A DNA stretch of 18,904 nucleotides from JBFXCK01 sp050182275 (GTDB lineage Bacteria; Pseudomonadota; Alphaproteobacteria; SHNJ01). The notes below the pieces were generated by a model. The model was not told where the DNA came from. It worked only from the letters and a program-made list of their open reading frames with translations, and ran no database searches. A program made the translations under genes and the position numbers. Of the stretch, positions 5,652 through 13,054 are shown in pieces (position 1 is the first letter of the stretch; every line of letters begins with the position of its first letter). The DNA is taken from NCBI GenBank assembly GCA_050182275.1, contig JBFXCK010000020.1, positions 1 through 18,904 of the forward strand. Direction: 5' to 3'.

Positions 5652-6284
5652 ATGCCCAAAAACAGGAACCCCCTTCTTATTCCGGCTATTTTGGTGGTGA
5701 TGACGGGAATTTGGTCCATCATCAACCCCTATGAATTAATGACCTGGTTTTTAGAAGCCTCGCCCATCATTATTATTTTCCTGATTCTTTTAGCCACTCA
5801 CCGCCGCTTTACCTTTACGCCGCTTGCCTATTGGCTGATGGCGTTGGGCGCTATTTTGGTTTTGATCGGCGCGCATTACACCTATGCGCGGGTGCCGTTG
5901 TTTAACGAACTCAAAGAAAATTTTAGTTTAGAGCGCAATTATTACGACCGCTTCGGGCATTTTTTCCAAGGCTTTATCCCGGCCATTATTTTCCGGGAAT
6001 TGCTGCTTCGCACCTCAGGCCTCCGGCTGGAAAAATGGCTGTTTGTTGTGGTGGTGGCGATGTGCGCGACCAAAAGCATGCTCTATGAATTCGCCGAATG
6101 GTGGGCCACTGTTATTGTCGGCGAAAACGCGCACGAGTTTCTGGCGATGCAAGGCGATCAGTGGGATGCGCAGCAAGATATGTTTTGGGCGACGGTGGGC
6201 AGCATCATTTCCTTACTGACCTTAAGCCATATTCATGACCGGCAACTGGCCAAACATACCAAGAAAGTAGTGGGGAAGAAATAA
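5652..6284 (+). CDS. DUF2238 (YjdF-type) inner-membrane protein
   Basis: This 210-residue integral membrane protein matches the DUF2238/YjdF family of unknown function. About six hydrophobic helices can be seen: near residues 8-27, 30-46, 55-75, 97-112, 125-143 and 178-192. Conserved family signatures are RNYYDRFGHFFQGFIPA, LYEFAEWW and GDQWDAQQDMFWATVGS, whose acidic and aromatic residues suggest a functional membrane site. ATG 5652 is chosen because MPKNRNPLLIP leads into the first helix; an in-frame GTG at 5634 would add six residues. Neither has a clear ribosome site. A small stem (GGGTT CAAT AACCC) lies between this gene and the hydrolase. The stop codon is one base from the stop of the convergent response regulator gene. 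Confidence 0.85.
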   Translation: MPKNRNPLLIPAILVVMTGIWSIINPYELMTWFLEASPIIIIFLILLATHRRFTFTPLAYWLMALGAILVLIGAHYTYARVPLFNELKENFSLERNYYDRFGHFFQGFIPAIIFRELLLRTSGLRLEKWLFVVVVAMCATKSMLYEFAEWWATVIVGENAHEFLAMQGDQWDAQQDMFWATVGSIISLLTLSHIHDRQLAKHTKKVVGKK

Positions 6285-6285
6285 A

Positions 6286-6978
6286 TCAGGCCTGGCCCAT
6301 ATTCAGCCGGTATCCGCCCTGATCGGTCAAAATCAAATTCTTGCCGACTTCCACTTTTTCCAACTTTTGCCTTAAGCGGTAAATATGGGTTTCCAGCGTG
6401 TGGGTGGTGGCCTCGCTGTCATAGCCCCATACGTCGCTTAAAAGCGCTTCGCGCGGCACCAGCATGCCTTGGGCGCGGTGGAGATATTTTAAAATCCCGG
6501 CTTCTTTTTCGGTTAAGCGGATTTTATCGCCGCCGTCTTTCACTGAAAGTGTGCGGGAAGAGGGCTGAAAATAAAAACCGCCCAGCGAAATTTGCGCCTC
6601 ATCGCTTTGCTGCATTTGGCGCAATTGCGCGCGCAGGCGCGCCAGCAATACATTCACACGGAAGGGTTTTGCGATATAATCATTGGCGCCGGCATCCAGG
6701 CCCAGAATTTGATCGGCGTCGGTCGCCTGGCCGGTTAACATAATAATCGGATTTTTAAAGCCGGCTTTACGGATCAGGCGGCACGTATCGCGCCCGTCCA
6801 TGTCGGGCAGGCCGACGTCTAAAATCACCGCATCGAATACTTGGGCTTTGACCAAATCAATCGCCGCCGAAGCGCGGGGCGCTTGGGTTACGGCGAATTC
6901 ATCATACATTTCCAATTGCTCGGCCAAGGATTGGCGCAAGCTTTCATCATCATCAACCAATAAAATATGGCGGCGCAT
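6286..6978 (-). CDS. OmpR/PhoB-family response regulator
   Basis: This 230-residue two-component regulator has an N-terminal receiver domain (about 1-115) with the acidic pocket Asp9/Asp10, phosphoacceptor Asp54 (AVILDVGLPDMDG), Thr82 (IIMLTG) and Lys104 (DYIAKPF), so it should be phosphorylated normally. The C-terminal winged-helix domain (about 130-227) contains LTEKEAGILKYL, the transactivation-loop region, and HTLETHIYRLRQKLE as the recognition helix, ending in GGYRL. Length is typical. No histidine kinase is adjacent, so it is an orphan here and its stimulus is unknown. The ATG at 6978 has no clear Shine-Dalgarno sequence; instead a 7-bp periodic repeat lies immediately upstream (6983-7017). 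It is convergent with the DUF2238 gene, with only one base between stops. Confidence 0.93.
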   Translation of the reverse strand: MRRHILLVDDDESLRQSLAEQLEMYDEFAVTQAPRASAAIDLVKAQVFDAVILDVGLPDMDGRDTCRLIRKAGFKNPIIMLTGQATDADQILGLDAGANDYIAKPFRVNVLLARLRAQLRQMQQSDEAQISLGGFYFQPSSRTLSVKDGGDKIRLTEKEAGILKYLHRAQGMLVPREALLSDVWGYDSEATTHTLETHIYRLRQKLEKVEVGKNLILTDQGGYRLNMGQA

Positions 6979-6982
6979 GGGT

Positions 6983-7017
6983 CAGAAATCAGAAATCGGA
7001 AAACAGAAATTAGAATT
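6983..7017. repeat. Heptamer direct repeat upstream of the response regulator
   Basis: On the plus strand, 7-base units follow in strict register: CAGAAAT (6983), CAGAAAT (6990), CGGAAAA (6997), CAGAAAT (7004) and a degenerate TAGAATT (7011). The block begins four bases upstream of the regulator's ATG, where a ribosome site would be expected. Confidence 0.6.
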
Positions 7018-7088
7018 AAACATTCTTTAACTTAGCGTTTTGCCCCTTTTAAAGCCAGCCAGAAGTAGCAAAGCTTTAGGAAATTTTT

Positions 7089-7104
7089 ACCGGAAAACCC
7101 CGGT
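7089..7104. promoter_or_regulatory. Dyad ACCGG-N6-CCGGT, possible activator site
   Basis: ACCGG (7089-7093) and CCGGT (7100-7104) are perfect inverted arms with a 6-base spacer. The dyad is about 38 bases upstream of the sigma-54 promoter, so it could bind an activator or a regulator of the divergent response regulator gene. No specific protein can be named. Confidence 0.3.
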
Positions 7105-7141
7105 GTGCGGCGTAAAAACCCAGTAAATCCGCCATTTTTCC

Positions 7142-7157
7142 TGGCATGAAGATTGCA
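7142..7157 (+). promoter_or_regulatory. Sigma-54 (RpoN) promoter, -24/-12 type
   Basis: TGGCATGAAGATTGCA matches the consensus TGGCACG-N4-TTGCW at every defined base except one (T for C at position 6). The invariant GG (7143-7144) and GC (7155-7156) are separated by exactly 10 bases. Transcription should begin near 7167, about 16 bases before ATG 7183. Confidence 0.75.
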
Positions 7158-7182
7158 AAGACAATAGGTGGATAGGTATGTC

Positions 7183-7911
7183 ATGAGCGCAATTGAACCC
7201 GGTTTAACCCCGATTTCCCCCGTTCCCGCCTTAGGCCGTCAGCCGGAAGGCAAGGGCGGCGAGATGCGCCAATTCCGTTCCATGCTGCGCGATATCGCCG
7301 ATGACAATAATACGCCGGCGCTTCCGGCCAAAACCATGGCGTCGCGCGAAGAAAATAATAAGAAAGCCGAATTGGGCTTTGACGATTTGGTCGACGCCTT
7401 AAATCCGTTGCAGCACATACCGGTCGTCGGGCAAATTTACCGCGCGGTCAGCGACAAGGCGGTATCGGCGCCAGCGCGCATGATCGGCGGCATGTTATTC
7501 GGCGGGCCCATCGGTTTTATGGCGGCTTTAGTTGATTCGATCGTAACCGATTCGACCGGCAAGGATTTAGCGCATCACGCGCTGGCCTTGCTGGATGGCA
7601 AAGAAGAAACGGTGCAAGTGGCAGAGTCCGCACCTAAAGAAATCAGCATCACCGCCAATGAAGAGGCCAAAACCCAAGCCTGGCAAGTGGCTGCTTCCCA
7701 AGCCAGGGAATTGAATACAATCAGCGTGGCCGAAGGCGCAAAAGAAATAACGCCAGTGGCTGATGCGGCCGTAGAAAAAGCTCCCGCTACAGCAGCGCCG
7801 GTTAATTTCTTCATAGAAAGCGATGCCGGCAAACCTTTGCTGCCGCCGCTCGATTATTCCCAGCAAATGCAATGGAATTTGGAAAAATACCAAAAATTAC
7901 GCCGTCCATAA
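7183..7911 (+). CDS. Conserved protein of unknown function, sigma-54 promoter upstream
   Basis: This 242-residue protein could not be assigned a function. The recognisable part is GFDDLVDALNPLQHIPVVGQ followed by IYRAVSDKAVSAPARM (about residues 65-100), then a Gly-rich hydrophobic segment MLFGGPIGFMAALVDSI (about 104-120). I associate NPLQHIPVV-x-x-x-YR with hypothetical proteins of Rhodospirillales-type alphaproteobacteria. The N-terminus is Pro-rich and polar; the C-terminal half is Ala/Glu/Lys-rich and probably disordered, ending YQKLRRP. There is no signal peptide; the hydrophobic segment may associate with membrane. ATG 7183 is preferred to GTG 7168, which would fall on the predicted transcription start; AGG lies six bases before the ATG. 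The sigma-54 promoter implies activator-dependent expression, for example with motility or nitrogen control. It converges on ispE with an 8-base gap. Confidence 0.8.
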   Translation: MSAIEPGLTPISPVPALGRQPEGKGGEMRQFRSMLRDIADDNNTPALPAKTMASREENNKKAELGFDDLVDALNPLQHIPVVGQIYRAVSDKAVSAPARMIGGMLFGGPIGFMAALVDSIVTDSTGKDLAHHALALLDGKEETVQVAESAPKEISITANEEAKTQAWQVAASQARELNTISVAEGAKEITPVADAAVEKAPATAAPVNFFIESDAGKPLLPPLDYSQQMQWNLEKYQKLRRP

Positions 7912-7919
7912 ATTGATTC

Positions 7920-8807
7920 CTATTTAACCGCTTTAATCCGCGCCACCGCCTGCCACCCGTGGGGATGAGCGCTTTTCAATTTTTCTTCCGCCGCTTTAGC
8001 CTCGCTTTGATCGGCAAACAGCGCGAAGCAAGTAGCGCCGCTGCCCGACAGGCCGCTATGGCGAACATTCTCTAACGCTTGCAAGGCGGAAAGGAGGGGG
8101 GCAATTTCCGGGCAAAGCTCCTGGGCCGCCGGCAACAAATCGTTCCGGGTGCTTTGCAAAAATTGGGTCAGCTCTTCCAGGCTGGCGAAAGAGCGCGGGA
8201 AATTTTTTTCATCGCGGCTTTCCGAAAATTTTCCGGCAAAGCGGGCGAATACGGCGGCGGTGGAAAGCGCTTGGGGCGGTTTGGCCAACAGCAGCCAGAA
8301 TTCCGGCAATTGCTGAATATGGTACATCCGCTCGCCCAGGCCGGCGAAGAAGGCCGCCTGGTGGCTTAAGCATACCGGCACATCGGCGCCCAATTGTTTG
8401 GCGATGGCCATTAATTTCGGAAAATAGAACGGCAATTTCCAGCGCTCGCAGGCAATGCGCAAAAGCGCCGCCGCATCGGCCGAAGCGCCGCCCAAACCGG
8501 CGGCGATGGGAATATTTTTTTCCAGGCTGACGTCATAGGCGAAATTTTCGCCAAACCCTTCGCTCAGCAAATTCCGCGCCCGCTCTAAAATATTGTCCTC
8601 GGCCGGCAGCAAGTGATCGGCAAAGGGGCCGGAGACGGTCAAATTCCATTTATCCGATTTTTGCACGCGCAGGCGGTCTTGCAGCTGCTCGGTAAAAACC
8701 GCCAAGGATTGCAAATCGTGGTAACCATCCTCGCGTTTGCCCACCACATGCAGGAAAAGGTTTATTTTAGCAGGCGCGTTTTGCAGCTGGAAAGCGGGGG
8801 CGGACAT
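7920..8807 (-). CDS. ispE: 4-diphosphocytidyl-2-C-methyl-D-erythritol kinase
   Basis: IspE phosphorylates the 2-hydroxyl of CDP-methylerythritol in the non-mevalonate (MEP) isoprenoid pathway. The 295-residue protein shows all GHMP-kinase motifs: APAKINLFLHVVGKREDGYH at residues 11-30 with catalytic Lys14, the ATP-binding loop PIAAGLGGASADAAALL (about 100-116), catalytic Asp142 in LGADVPVCL, and the C-terminal motif SGLSGSGATCFALF. Length is typical. AAGGA five bases before ATG 8807 supports the start. The gene lies 17 bases after the stop of a TPR lipoprotein gene in the same direction, an arrangement common in alphaproteobacteria, so they probably form one transcript. Its 3' end faces the sigma-54-linked gene with no visible terminator between. 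Confidence 0.97.
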   Translation of the reverse strand: MSAPAFQLQNAPAKINLFLHVVGKREDGYHDLQSLAVFTEQLQDRLRVQKSDKWNLTVSGPFADHLLPAEDNILERARNLLSEGFGENFAYDVSLEKNIPIAAGLGGASADAAALLRIACERWKLPFYFPKLMAIAKQLGADVPVCLSHQAAFFAGLGERMYHIQQLPEFWLLLAKPPQALSTAAVFARFAGKFSESRDEKNFPRSFASLEELTQFLQSTRNDLLPAAQELCPEIAPLLSALQALENVRHSGLSGSGATCFALFADQSEAKAAEEKLKSAHPHGWQAVARIKAVK

Positions 8808-8824
8808 AAAATTCCTTAAAAAAA

Positions 8825-10615
8825 TTATTGGGTTAAGGCGGCAGGGGCTTTGGCTTCGCCTTGGGGGGCAGGCTTGTCAATCTTGGATAAAATTTTAGGC
8901 AGGCCCGCCTGCAGTTTTTTCTCGATTTGGCTTTTCAATTCATCCTCGGGCGAGAATTTGAGCGCCTGCAGCCATTTGAATTTGGCGTCTTCACGTTTAT
9001 TCACCCGCCATAAAGCGTCGCCGACATGATCGATAATCACGGGATCAAACGGGCGCAGTTCAAGGGCGCGCTGCAAATAAACCAAACTTTGCGGGAAATC
9101 GCCGCTTTTAAAATACGCCCAGCCCAGGGAATCGACGATCGAACCGTCGCTTGGTTCCAGCTCCACCGCGCGGCTTAGCAGCAATTTGGCTTTTTCCAAA
9201 TCCTCGCCGCGCTCGACCAAAGAATAGCCCAAATAATTCAGCACATAGGCCTGATCGGTGTTTAAGGTAAGCGCATGTTCGAAATCCGCTTTGGCTTTCG
9301 GCCAATTTTTCGCCCGTTCGAACGAAACGCCGCGCGCGTAATATAACGCCCAATGCCGGGGCTCTTCCTTATCGACCGCGGCGATCGCCTGGCTATAGGC
9401 GGCGGCGGCCTCGGCATAATTTTTTTGCTGGCGCAGAATGTCGCCCTTTACCATCAAAGCCTCGGCCGATTTTGGCGATTGGCGCAAGGTTTCTTCCAGG
9501 CTTTGCAGCGCCGCCGTCATATTGCCGGCCCTCAGCAAGCTCCGCGCCAGGCCAAGGCGCGAAAGCTGGCCGAAAACCGGGTGGCTTTGTAAACTTTCAT
9601 ATAAAGGCGCGGCCTCGCTATAACGCTCCATCGTATCAAGCGCTTCGGCGGCCAATAAATTGGCGAAGACATGATCCTTTTTCAAATGCAAGGACAGGCG
9701 GCTGTAAAACAGCGCCGCCGGCGCCAGCCGGTCGCCCGATAGCGCATCGGCCAATTCGAAGAAGGCCTCGGCCATGCCGGCCTTGGCGTCGCCGATCAAA
9801 GGCGTTGGCTTGCTTCCGGTTTTAAGCGCCGCGATTAAGCTGTCCAGGCGGGCGGAATCGCTGCCCCGCGCATTAAACTCCTCATACAGGCGCTGGGCGG
9901 TTGCGGTATTCCCCTGGCGGGCGTAAAAATTTCCGGCCAATAAGACCAAGCGCAAAGGCGGGTTGTTAAAGCGCGCCAACACTTGCCCATAAAAACCATC
10001 GGCCATTTTGGCGTCATTCAAAATATCGGCGATCAGCGCGCGGTGAAGCAGGGCGATGTTCAAGCTGGGATCGCTTTTGGCTAAGGGCTCGAGTTTGCTA
10101 AGCGCCTCCGCCTTATCGCCTTTGGCGGCGGCGGCCCAAGCTCCGGCCAAGGGCTTGGATAATAAGTTCAAACTTTCCAGCGGCAAAGGCTCAAGCAATT
10201 TTTTGACTTTATCCCACTCCTTATTTGCCGCCGCCTCGGCCAGGCGCGGCAAAATCGCCATCGCGGCATTGGGCTTTAATTCCGCCAAATGATCGGCCAC
10301 CGGCAAGGCTTCTTTGATGCGCCCGGCGCCGGCCAGCAATAAAATCGCGCGGTCAAGCAGCGCCGTATTATCCGGATCGCCGGCCAGGGTTTCCTGCAAA
10401 TAGGGCAAGGCGTCCTTCACATCGGAACTTAAATAGGCGGCGCGCCCGGCCAAATAACTGCCGGCCACGCCTTTAGGCAGCGGCGAGGAATCATCGGCCA
10501 TGGGCGCCGGCGCTTCGCTAATCGCCAGCTCAGGCTTCGCGGCCGCCTCCTCCACCTCGTTGGCGCAAGCGGTTAAAAAGGAAAAAACCGCAAGAAAGTA
10601 AAAAAGCTTTTTCAA
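8825..10615 (-). CDS. TPR-repeat lipoprotein
   Basis: This 596-residue protein begins with a lipoprotein signal, MKKLFYFLAVFSFLTAC (lipobox FLTAC, lipidated Cys17), followed by an acidic linker. The rest is mostly helical tetratricopeptide repeats, with canonical ones between about residues 385 and 560: AEALMVKGDILRQQKNYAEA, then ALYYARGVSFERAKNWPKA, YVLNYLGYSLVERGE, IVDSLGWAYFKSGDF and IIDHVGDALWRVNKREDA. TPR arrays are protein-interaction scaffolds, and envelope location is predicted. The family is often encoded beside ispE in alphaproteobacteria, but its partner is not known to me. AGGTGA about seven bases before ATG 10615 supports the start. It lies 33 bases downstream of the ETF-QO gene, and an ETF-QO/TPR/ispE operon is likely. 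Confidence 0.9.
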   Translation of the reverse strand: MKKLFYFLAVFSFLTACANEVEEAAAKPELAISEAPAPMADDSSPLPKGVAGSYLAGRAAYLSSDVKDALPYLQETLAGDPDNTALLDRAILLLAGAGRIKEALPVADHLAELKPNAAMAILPRLAEAAANKEWDKVKKLLEPLPLESLNLLSKPLAGAWAAAAKGDKAEALSKLEPLAKSDPSLNIALLHRALIADILNDAKMADGFYGQVLARFNNPPLRLVLLAGNFYARQGNTATAQRLYEEFNARGSDSARLDSLIAALKTGSKPTPLIGDAKAGMAEAFFELADALSGDRLAPAALFYSRLSLHLKKDHVFANLLAAEALDTMERYSEAAPLYESLQSHPVFGQLSRLGLARSLLRAGNMTAALQSLEETLRQSPKSAEALMVKGDILRQQKNYAEAAAAYSQAIAAVDKEEPRHWALYYARGVSFERAKNWPKAKADFEHALTLNTDQAYVLNYLGYSLVERGEDLEKAKLLLSRAVELEPSDGSIVDSLGWAYFKSGDFPQSLVYLQRALELRPFDPVIIDHVGDALWRVNKREDAKFKWLQALKFSPEDELKSQIEKKLQAGLPKILSKIDKPAPQGEAKAPAALTQ

Positions 10616-10648
10616 ATGAATCTCACCTAAAAATTTTATTTCCGATCA

Positions 10649-12232
10649 TCACATATCCCCGTAATTCGGGCCACTGCCGCCTTCGGGCGGCGCCCAGGTA
10701 ATATTTTGCAGCGGGTCTTTAATATCGCAGCTTTTACAGTGAACGCAATTAGCCGAATTGATCTGAAGCTGTGGGCGGTTATCCAAATGCACGATTTCAT
10801 ACACTCCGGCCGGGCAATAGCGGGTTTCCGGGGCGGCGTAGTGCGCTAAATTATGGCTGATCGCCAAGCTTTTATCTTCCAGCAGCAAATGGTTCGGCTG
10901 GTCTTCATGATGGCGGATATTGGCCAGATATACCGAAGACATTAAATCGAAGCTAATACGGCCATCCGGCTTGGGATAGGCGATTGGCCCCGCCTTTTCC
11001 GCCAATTTCAGGCTTTGATGATCAGGATGGTGCGCGAACGTCCAAGGCGCATGGCCCCGCAACAAGTAAGCATCCAGCGCCGAATAGGCCAATCCCGCCC
11101 ACAGGCCATGCCGGAAGGCGGGGCGGATATTGCGGACTTTATATAATTCTTTGCCTGCCCAGGAATTTTTTAAAGCCGCTTCATAATCGCTTTTATTGAT
11201 AATGGATTCCGCCGCCAGCATGCCCGATTTCATCGCGGTATGGCTGCCCTTGATTTTCGGCACATTTAAGAATCCGGCGGCATCGCCAATTAAAAGCCCG
11301 CCCGGAAAAGACAATTTCGGCATTGACTGCCACCCGCCCTCGGATAACGCGCGGGCGCCGTAAGCGATTCTTTTGCCGCCCTCGAAAATGGGGCGGATTT
11401 TGGGGTGATGTTTCCAGCGCTGAAATTCCTGGAACGGGTTTAGATAGGGGTTTTGATAATCCAGCCCCACCACAAAACCGGTTGAAACAATATTTTTTTC
11501 CCAATGATATAAAAACGATCCGCCATAAGTTTTTTGATCCAGCGGCCAGCCGATGCTGTGCAAAATCAACCCTGCCTGATGGCTGGCGGGGCTGATTTCC
11601 CATAATTCCTTAATGCCAATCCCATAAGTTTGCGGCGATTTATTTTTACGCAAATCGAAATGCTTGATTAATTGCTTGGTTAAACTGCCGTGGCAGCCCT
11701 CGGCGAATAAAGTGACGGGGGCAGAGAGTTCAACTCCGGCTTCAAATCTTTCACCGGGCTTGCCTTCTTTGGTCAAGCCCTTTGCGCCGGTGGCGATTCC
11801 TTTGACCGCGCCATTTTCATCGAATAAAATTTCAGCGCCGGCAAAGCCCGGAAAAAGATCGATTCCCAAATCGGCCGCTTGCTCGCCCAGCCAGCGCACC
11901 AGGCGGCCCAAGGAAATAATATAATTGCCATGATTTTTCATTAAAGGCGGCGTCGGCAAGCGCCAGGAAGTTTTTTCGGTTAATAAAAGAAATTCATCCT
12001 GAAGGGCGGGAATAGTTAAAGGCGCGCCCTTTTCCCGCCAATCGGGGATAAGCTCGTTCAAGGCGCGCGGTTCAAAAGCGGCGCCGGATAAAATATGCGC
12101 CCCGATTTCCGCCGCTTTTTCCAAAACCGCGACCCTTATCGCGGCATTCAATTGTTTCAGGCGAATAGCGGCCGAAAGCCCGGCCGGGCCGGCTCCCACA
12201 ATCACCACGTCATAAGGGATGGCTTCGCGCAT
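10649..12232 (-). CDS. Electron-transfer flavoprotein-ubiquinone oxidoreductase
   Basis: ETF-QO passes electrons from reduced ETF, fed by acyl-CoA and other flavin dehydrogenases, to membrane ubiquinone. The 527-residue protein has the FAD dinucleotide motif DVVIVGAGPAGLSAAIRL at residues 8-25, an FAD-contacting LLIGDAAGFLNVPKIKGSHT segment mid-protein, and a C-terminal 4Fe-4S module with Cys473 (RYCPAGVYE), Cys496, Cys499 and Cys502 (NCVHCKSCDIKDP), ending in TWAPPEGGSGPNYGDM. All four cluster ligands are present, so it should be active. Length is slightly below the usual ~540-550. The etfA/etfB genes are not in the window. The start ATG 12232 has AGGA nine bases upstream and is only 27 bases from the divergent UDG start. 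Alternative symbols in use include etfD and fixC-like names. Confidence 0.97.
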   Translation of the reverse strand: MREAIPYDVVIVGAGPAGLSAAIRLKQLNAAIRVAVLEKAAEIGAHILSGAAFEPRALNELIPDWREKGAPLTIPALQDEFLLLTEKTSWRLPTPPLMKNHGNYIISLGRLVRWLGEQAADLGIDLFPGFAGAEILFDENGAVKGIATGAKGLTKEGKPGERFEAGVELSAPVTLFAEGCHGSLTKQLIKHFDLRKNKSPQTYGIGIKELWEISPASHQAGLILHSIGWPLDQKTYGGSFLYHWEKNIVSTGFVVGLDYQNPYLNPFQEFQRWKHHPKIRPIFEGGKRIAYGARALSEGGWQSMPKLSFPGGLLIGDAAGFLNVPKIKGSHTAMKSGMLAAESIINKSDYEAALKNSWAGKELYKVRNIRPAFRHGLWAGLAYSALDAYLLRGHAPWTFAHHPDHQSLKLAEKAGPIAYPKPDGRISFDLMSSVYLANIRHHEDQPNHLLLEDKSLAISHNLAHYAAPETRYCPAGVYEIVHLDNRPQLQINSANCVHCKSCDIKDPLQNITWAPPEGGSGPNYGDM

Positions 12233-12244
12233 CGAAAGTTTCCT

Positions 12245-12252
12245 GCTATAGT
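12245..12252 (+). promoter_or_regulatory. Extended -10 element in the 27-bp divergent region
   Basis: TGCTATAGT (12244-12252) fits an extended -10 (TG-N-TATAAT) for the UDG gene; the expected start point near 12259 would make the mRNA nearly leaderless. CTATAG inside it is a palindrome, so a -10-like TATAGC also reads on the minus strand towards ETF-QO. A -35 match is poor. Confidence 0.4.
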
Positions 12253-12259
12253 GTCCCCT

Positions 12260-13054
12260 ATGACATATGCCACCGATTTAATCACGACACAACAATGGCT
12301 GCAGGAAATGGGTGCGGACGAGCATTTGGCCTTAAAGCCAACCGGCTTTTACCGGTTGAACCCCGCGCCGCCGCCAAAGGAGGCGCCGGCATTAAGCAAG
12401 GTGTCCGTCATGGCGAAAAAACCGTCTCCTGCAGACCATAGCGCCGCCGTTTCTTTAGCCGCTGCCGCTAAAACCCTGCCCGAATTGGAAGCGGCGGTAA
12501 AAAATTTCAACGGTTGCGCCTTAAAGAAGGGCGCTAAAAACACGGTTTTCTGTGACGGTGTTGCTTCTTCCCCCATCATGTTCATTGGCGAAGGGCCGGG
12601 CGCCGATGAAGACAGACAAGGCAAGCCCTTTGTCGGCGTCAGCGGGCAATTGCTGGATAAAATGCTGGCGGCAATCAATCTCAGCCGCCAAAGCAACGCC
12701 TATATCACCAATGTGGTTTATTGGCGCCCGCCGGGCAATAGGGCGCCAACGCCGGAAGAAATCGAATGCTGCCGCCCGTTTTTCGAACGGCATATCGAAT
12801 TGCATAAACCGAAAGTAATCGTGCTGCTGGGCGGCGTGGCGTTGAAAGCCGTTTTTAATCCGAAGGACGGCATTATGAAAATGCGCGGGACCTGGCTAGA
12901 ATACAAAACCGCAGACGGCGCGGTAATTCCGGTCATGCCAACTTATCACCCGGCTTTCCTGCTTCGCACCCCAACCGCCAAACGCCAAGCCTGGCAAGAT
13001 TTGCAGGCGATTCAAAAGAAATTAGCCGAATTGGGTGTGGCGAAGGCGGCCTGA
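12260..13054 (+). CDS. Uracil-DNA glycosylase, family-4-like
   Basis: This 264-residue protein removes uracil from DNA, starting base-excision repair. Motif A is MFIGEGPGADEDRQGKPFVG (residues 107-126), and motif B is TYHPAFLLR (His230). NRAPTPEEIECC and VIVLLGGVALKAV are also family-4 features. The region before residue 80 is a Pro/Ala-rich extension typical of alphaproteobacterial members. Compared with classical family-4 enzymes such as that of Thermus, two of the four 4Fe-4S Cys positions are replaced (Phe83 and Trp155); only Cys86 and Cys171 remain, so a normal cluster is doubtful. ATG 12260 is preferred: the reading frame continues upstream to 12095, but this is antisense to ETF-QO. No Shine-Dalgarno sequence precedes it. 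The stop overlaps the rnhB ATG by one base (TGATG), implying translational coupling. Confidence 0.92.
   Translation: MTYATDLITTQQWLQEMGADEHLALKPTGFYRLNPAPPPKEAPALSKVSVMAKKPSPADHSAAVSLAAAAKTLPELEAAVKNFNGCALKKGAKNTVFCDGVASSPIMFIGEGPGADEDRQGKPFVGVSGQLLDKMLAAINLSRQSNAYITNVVYWRPPGNRAPTPEEIECCRPFFERHIELHKPKVIVLLGGVALKAVFNPKDGIMKMRGTWLEYKTADGAVIPVMPTYHPAFLLRTPTAKRQAWQDLQAIQKKLAELGVAKAA

Noticed and set aside
12095..12259. N-terminal extension of the UDG frame
   Set aside because: It is antisense to the conserved FAD-binding start of ETF-QO, and the encoded Arg-rich sequence is not protein-like for this family.
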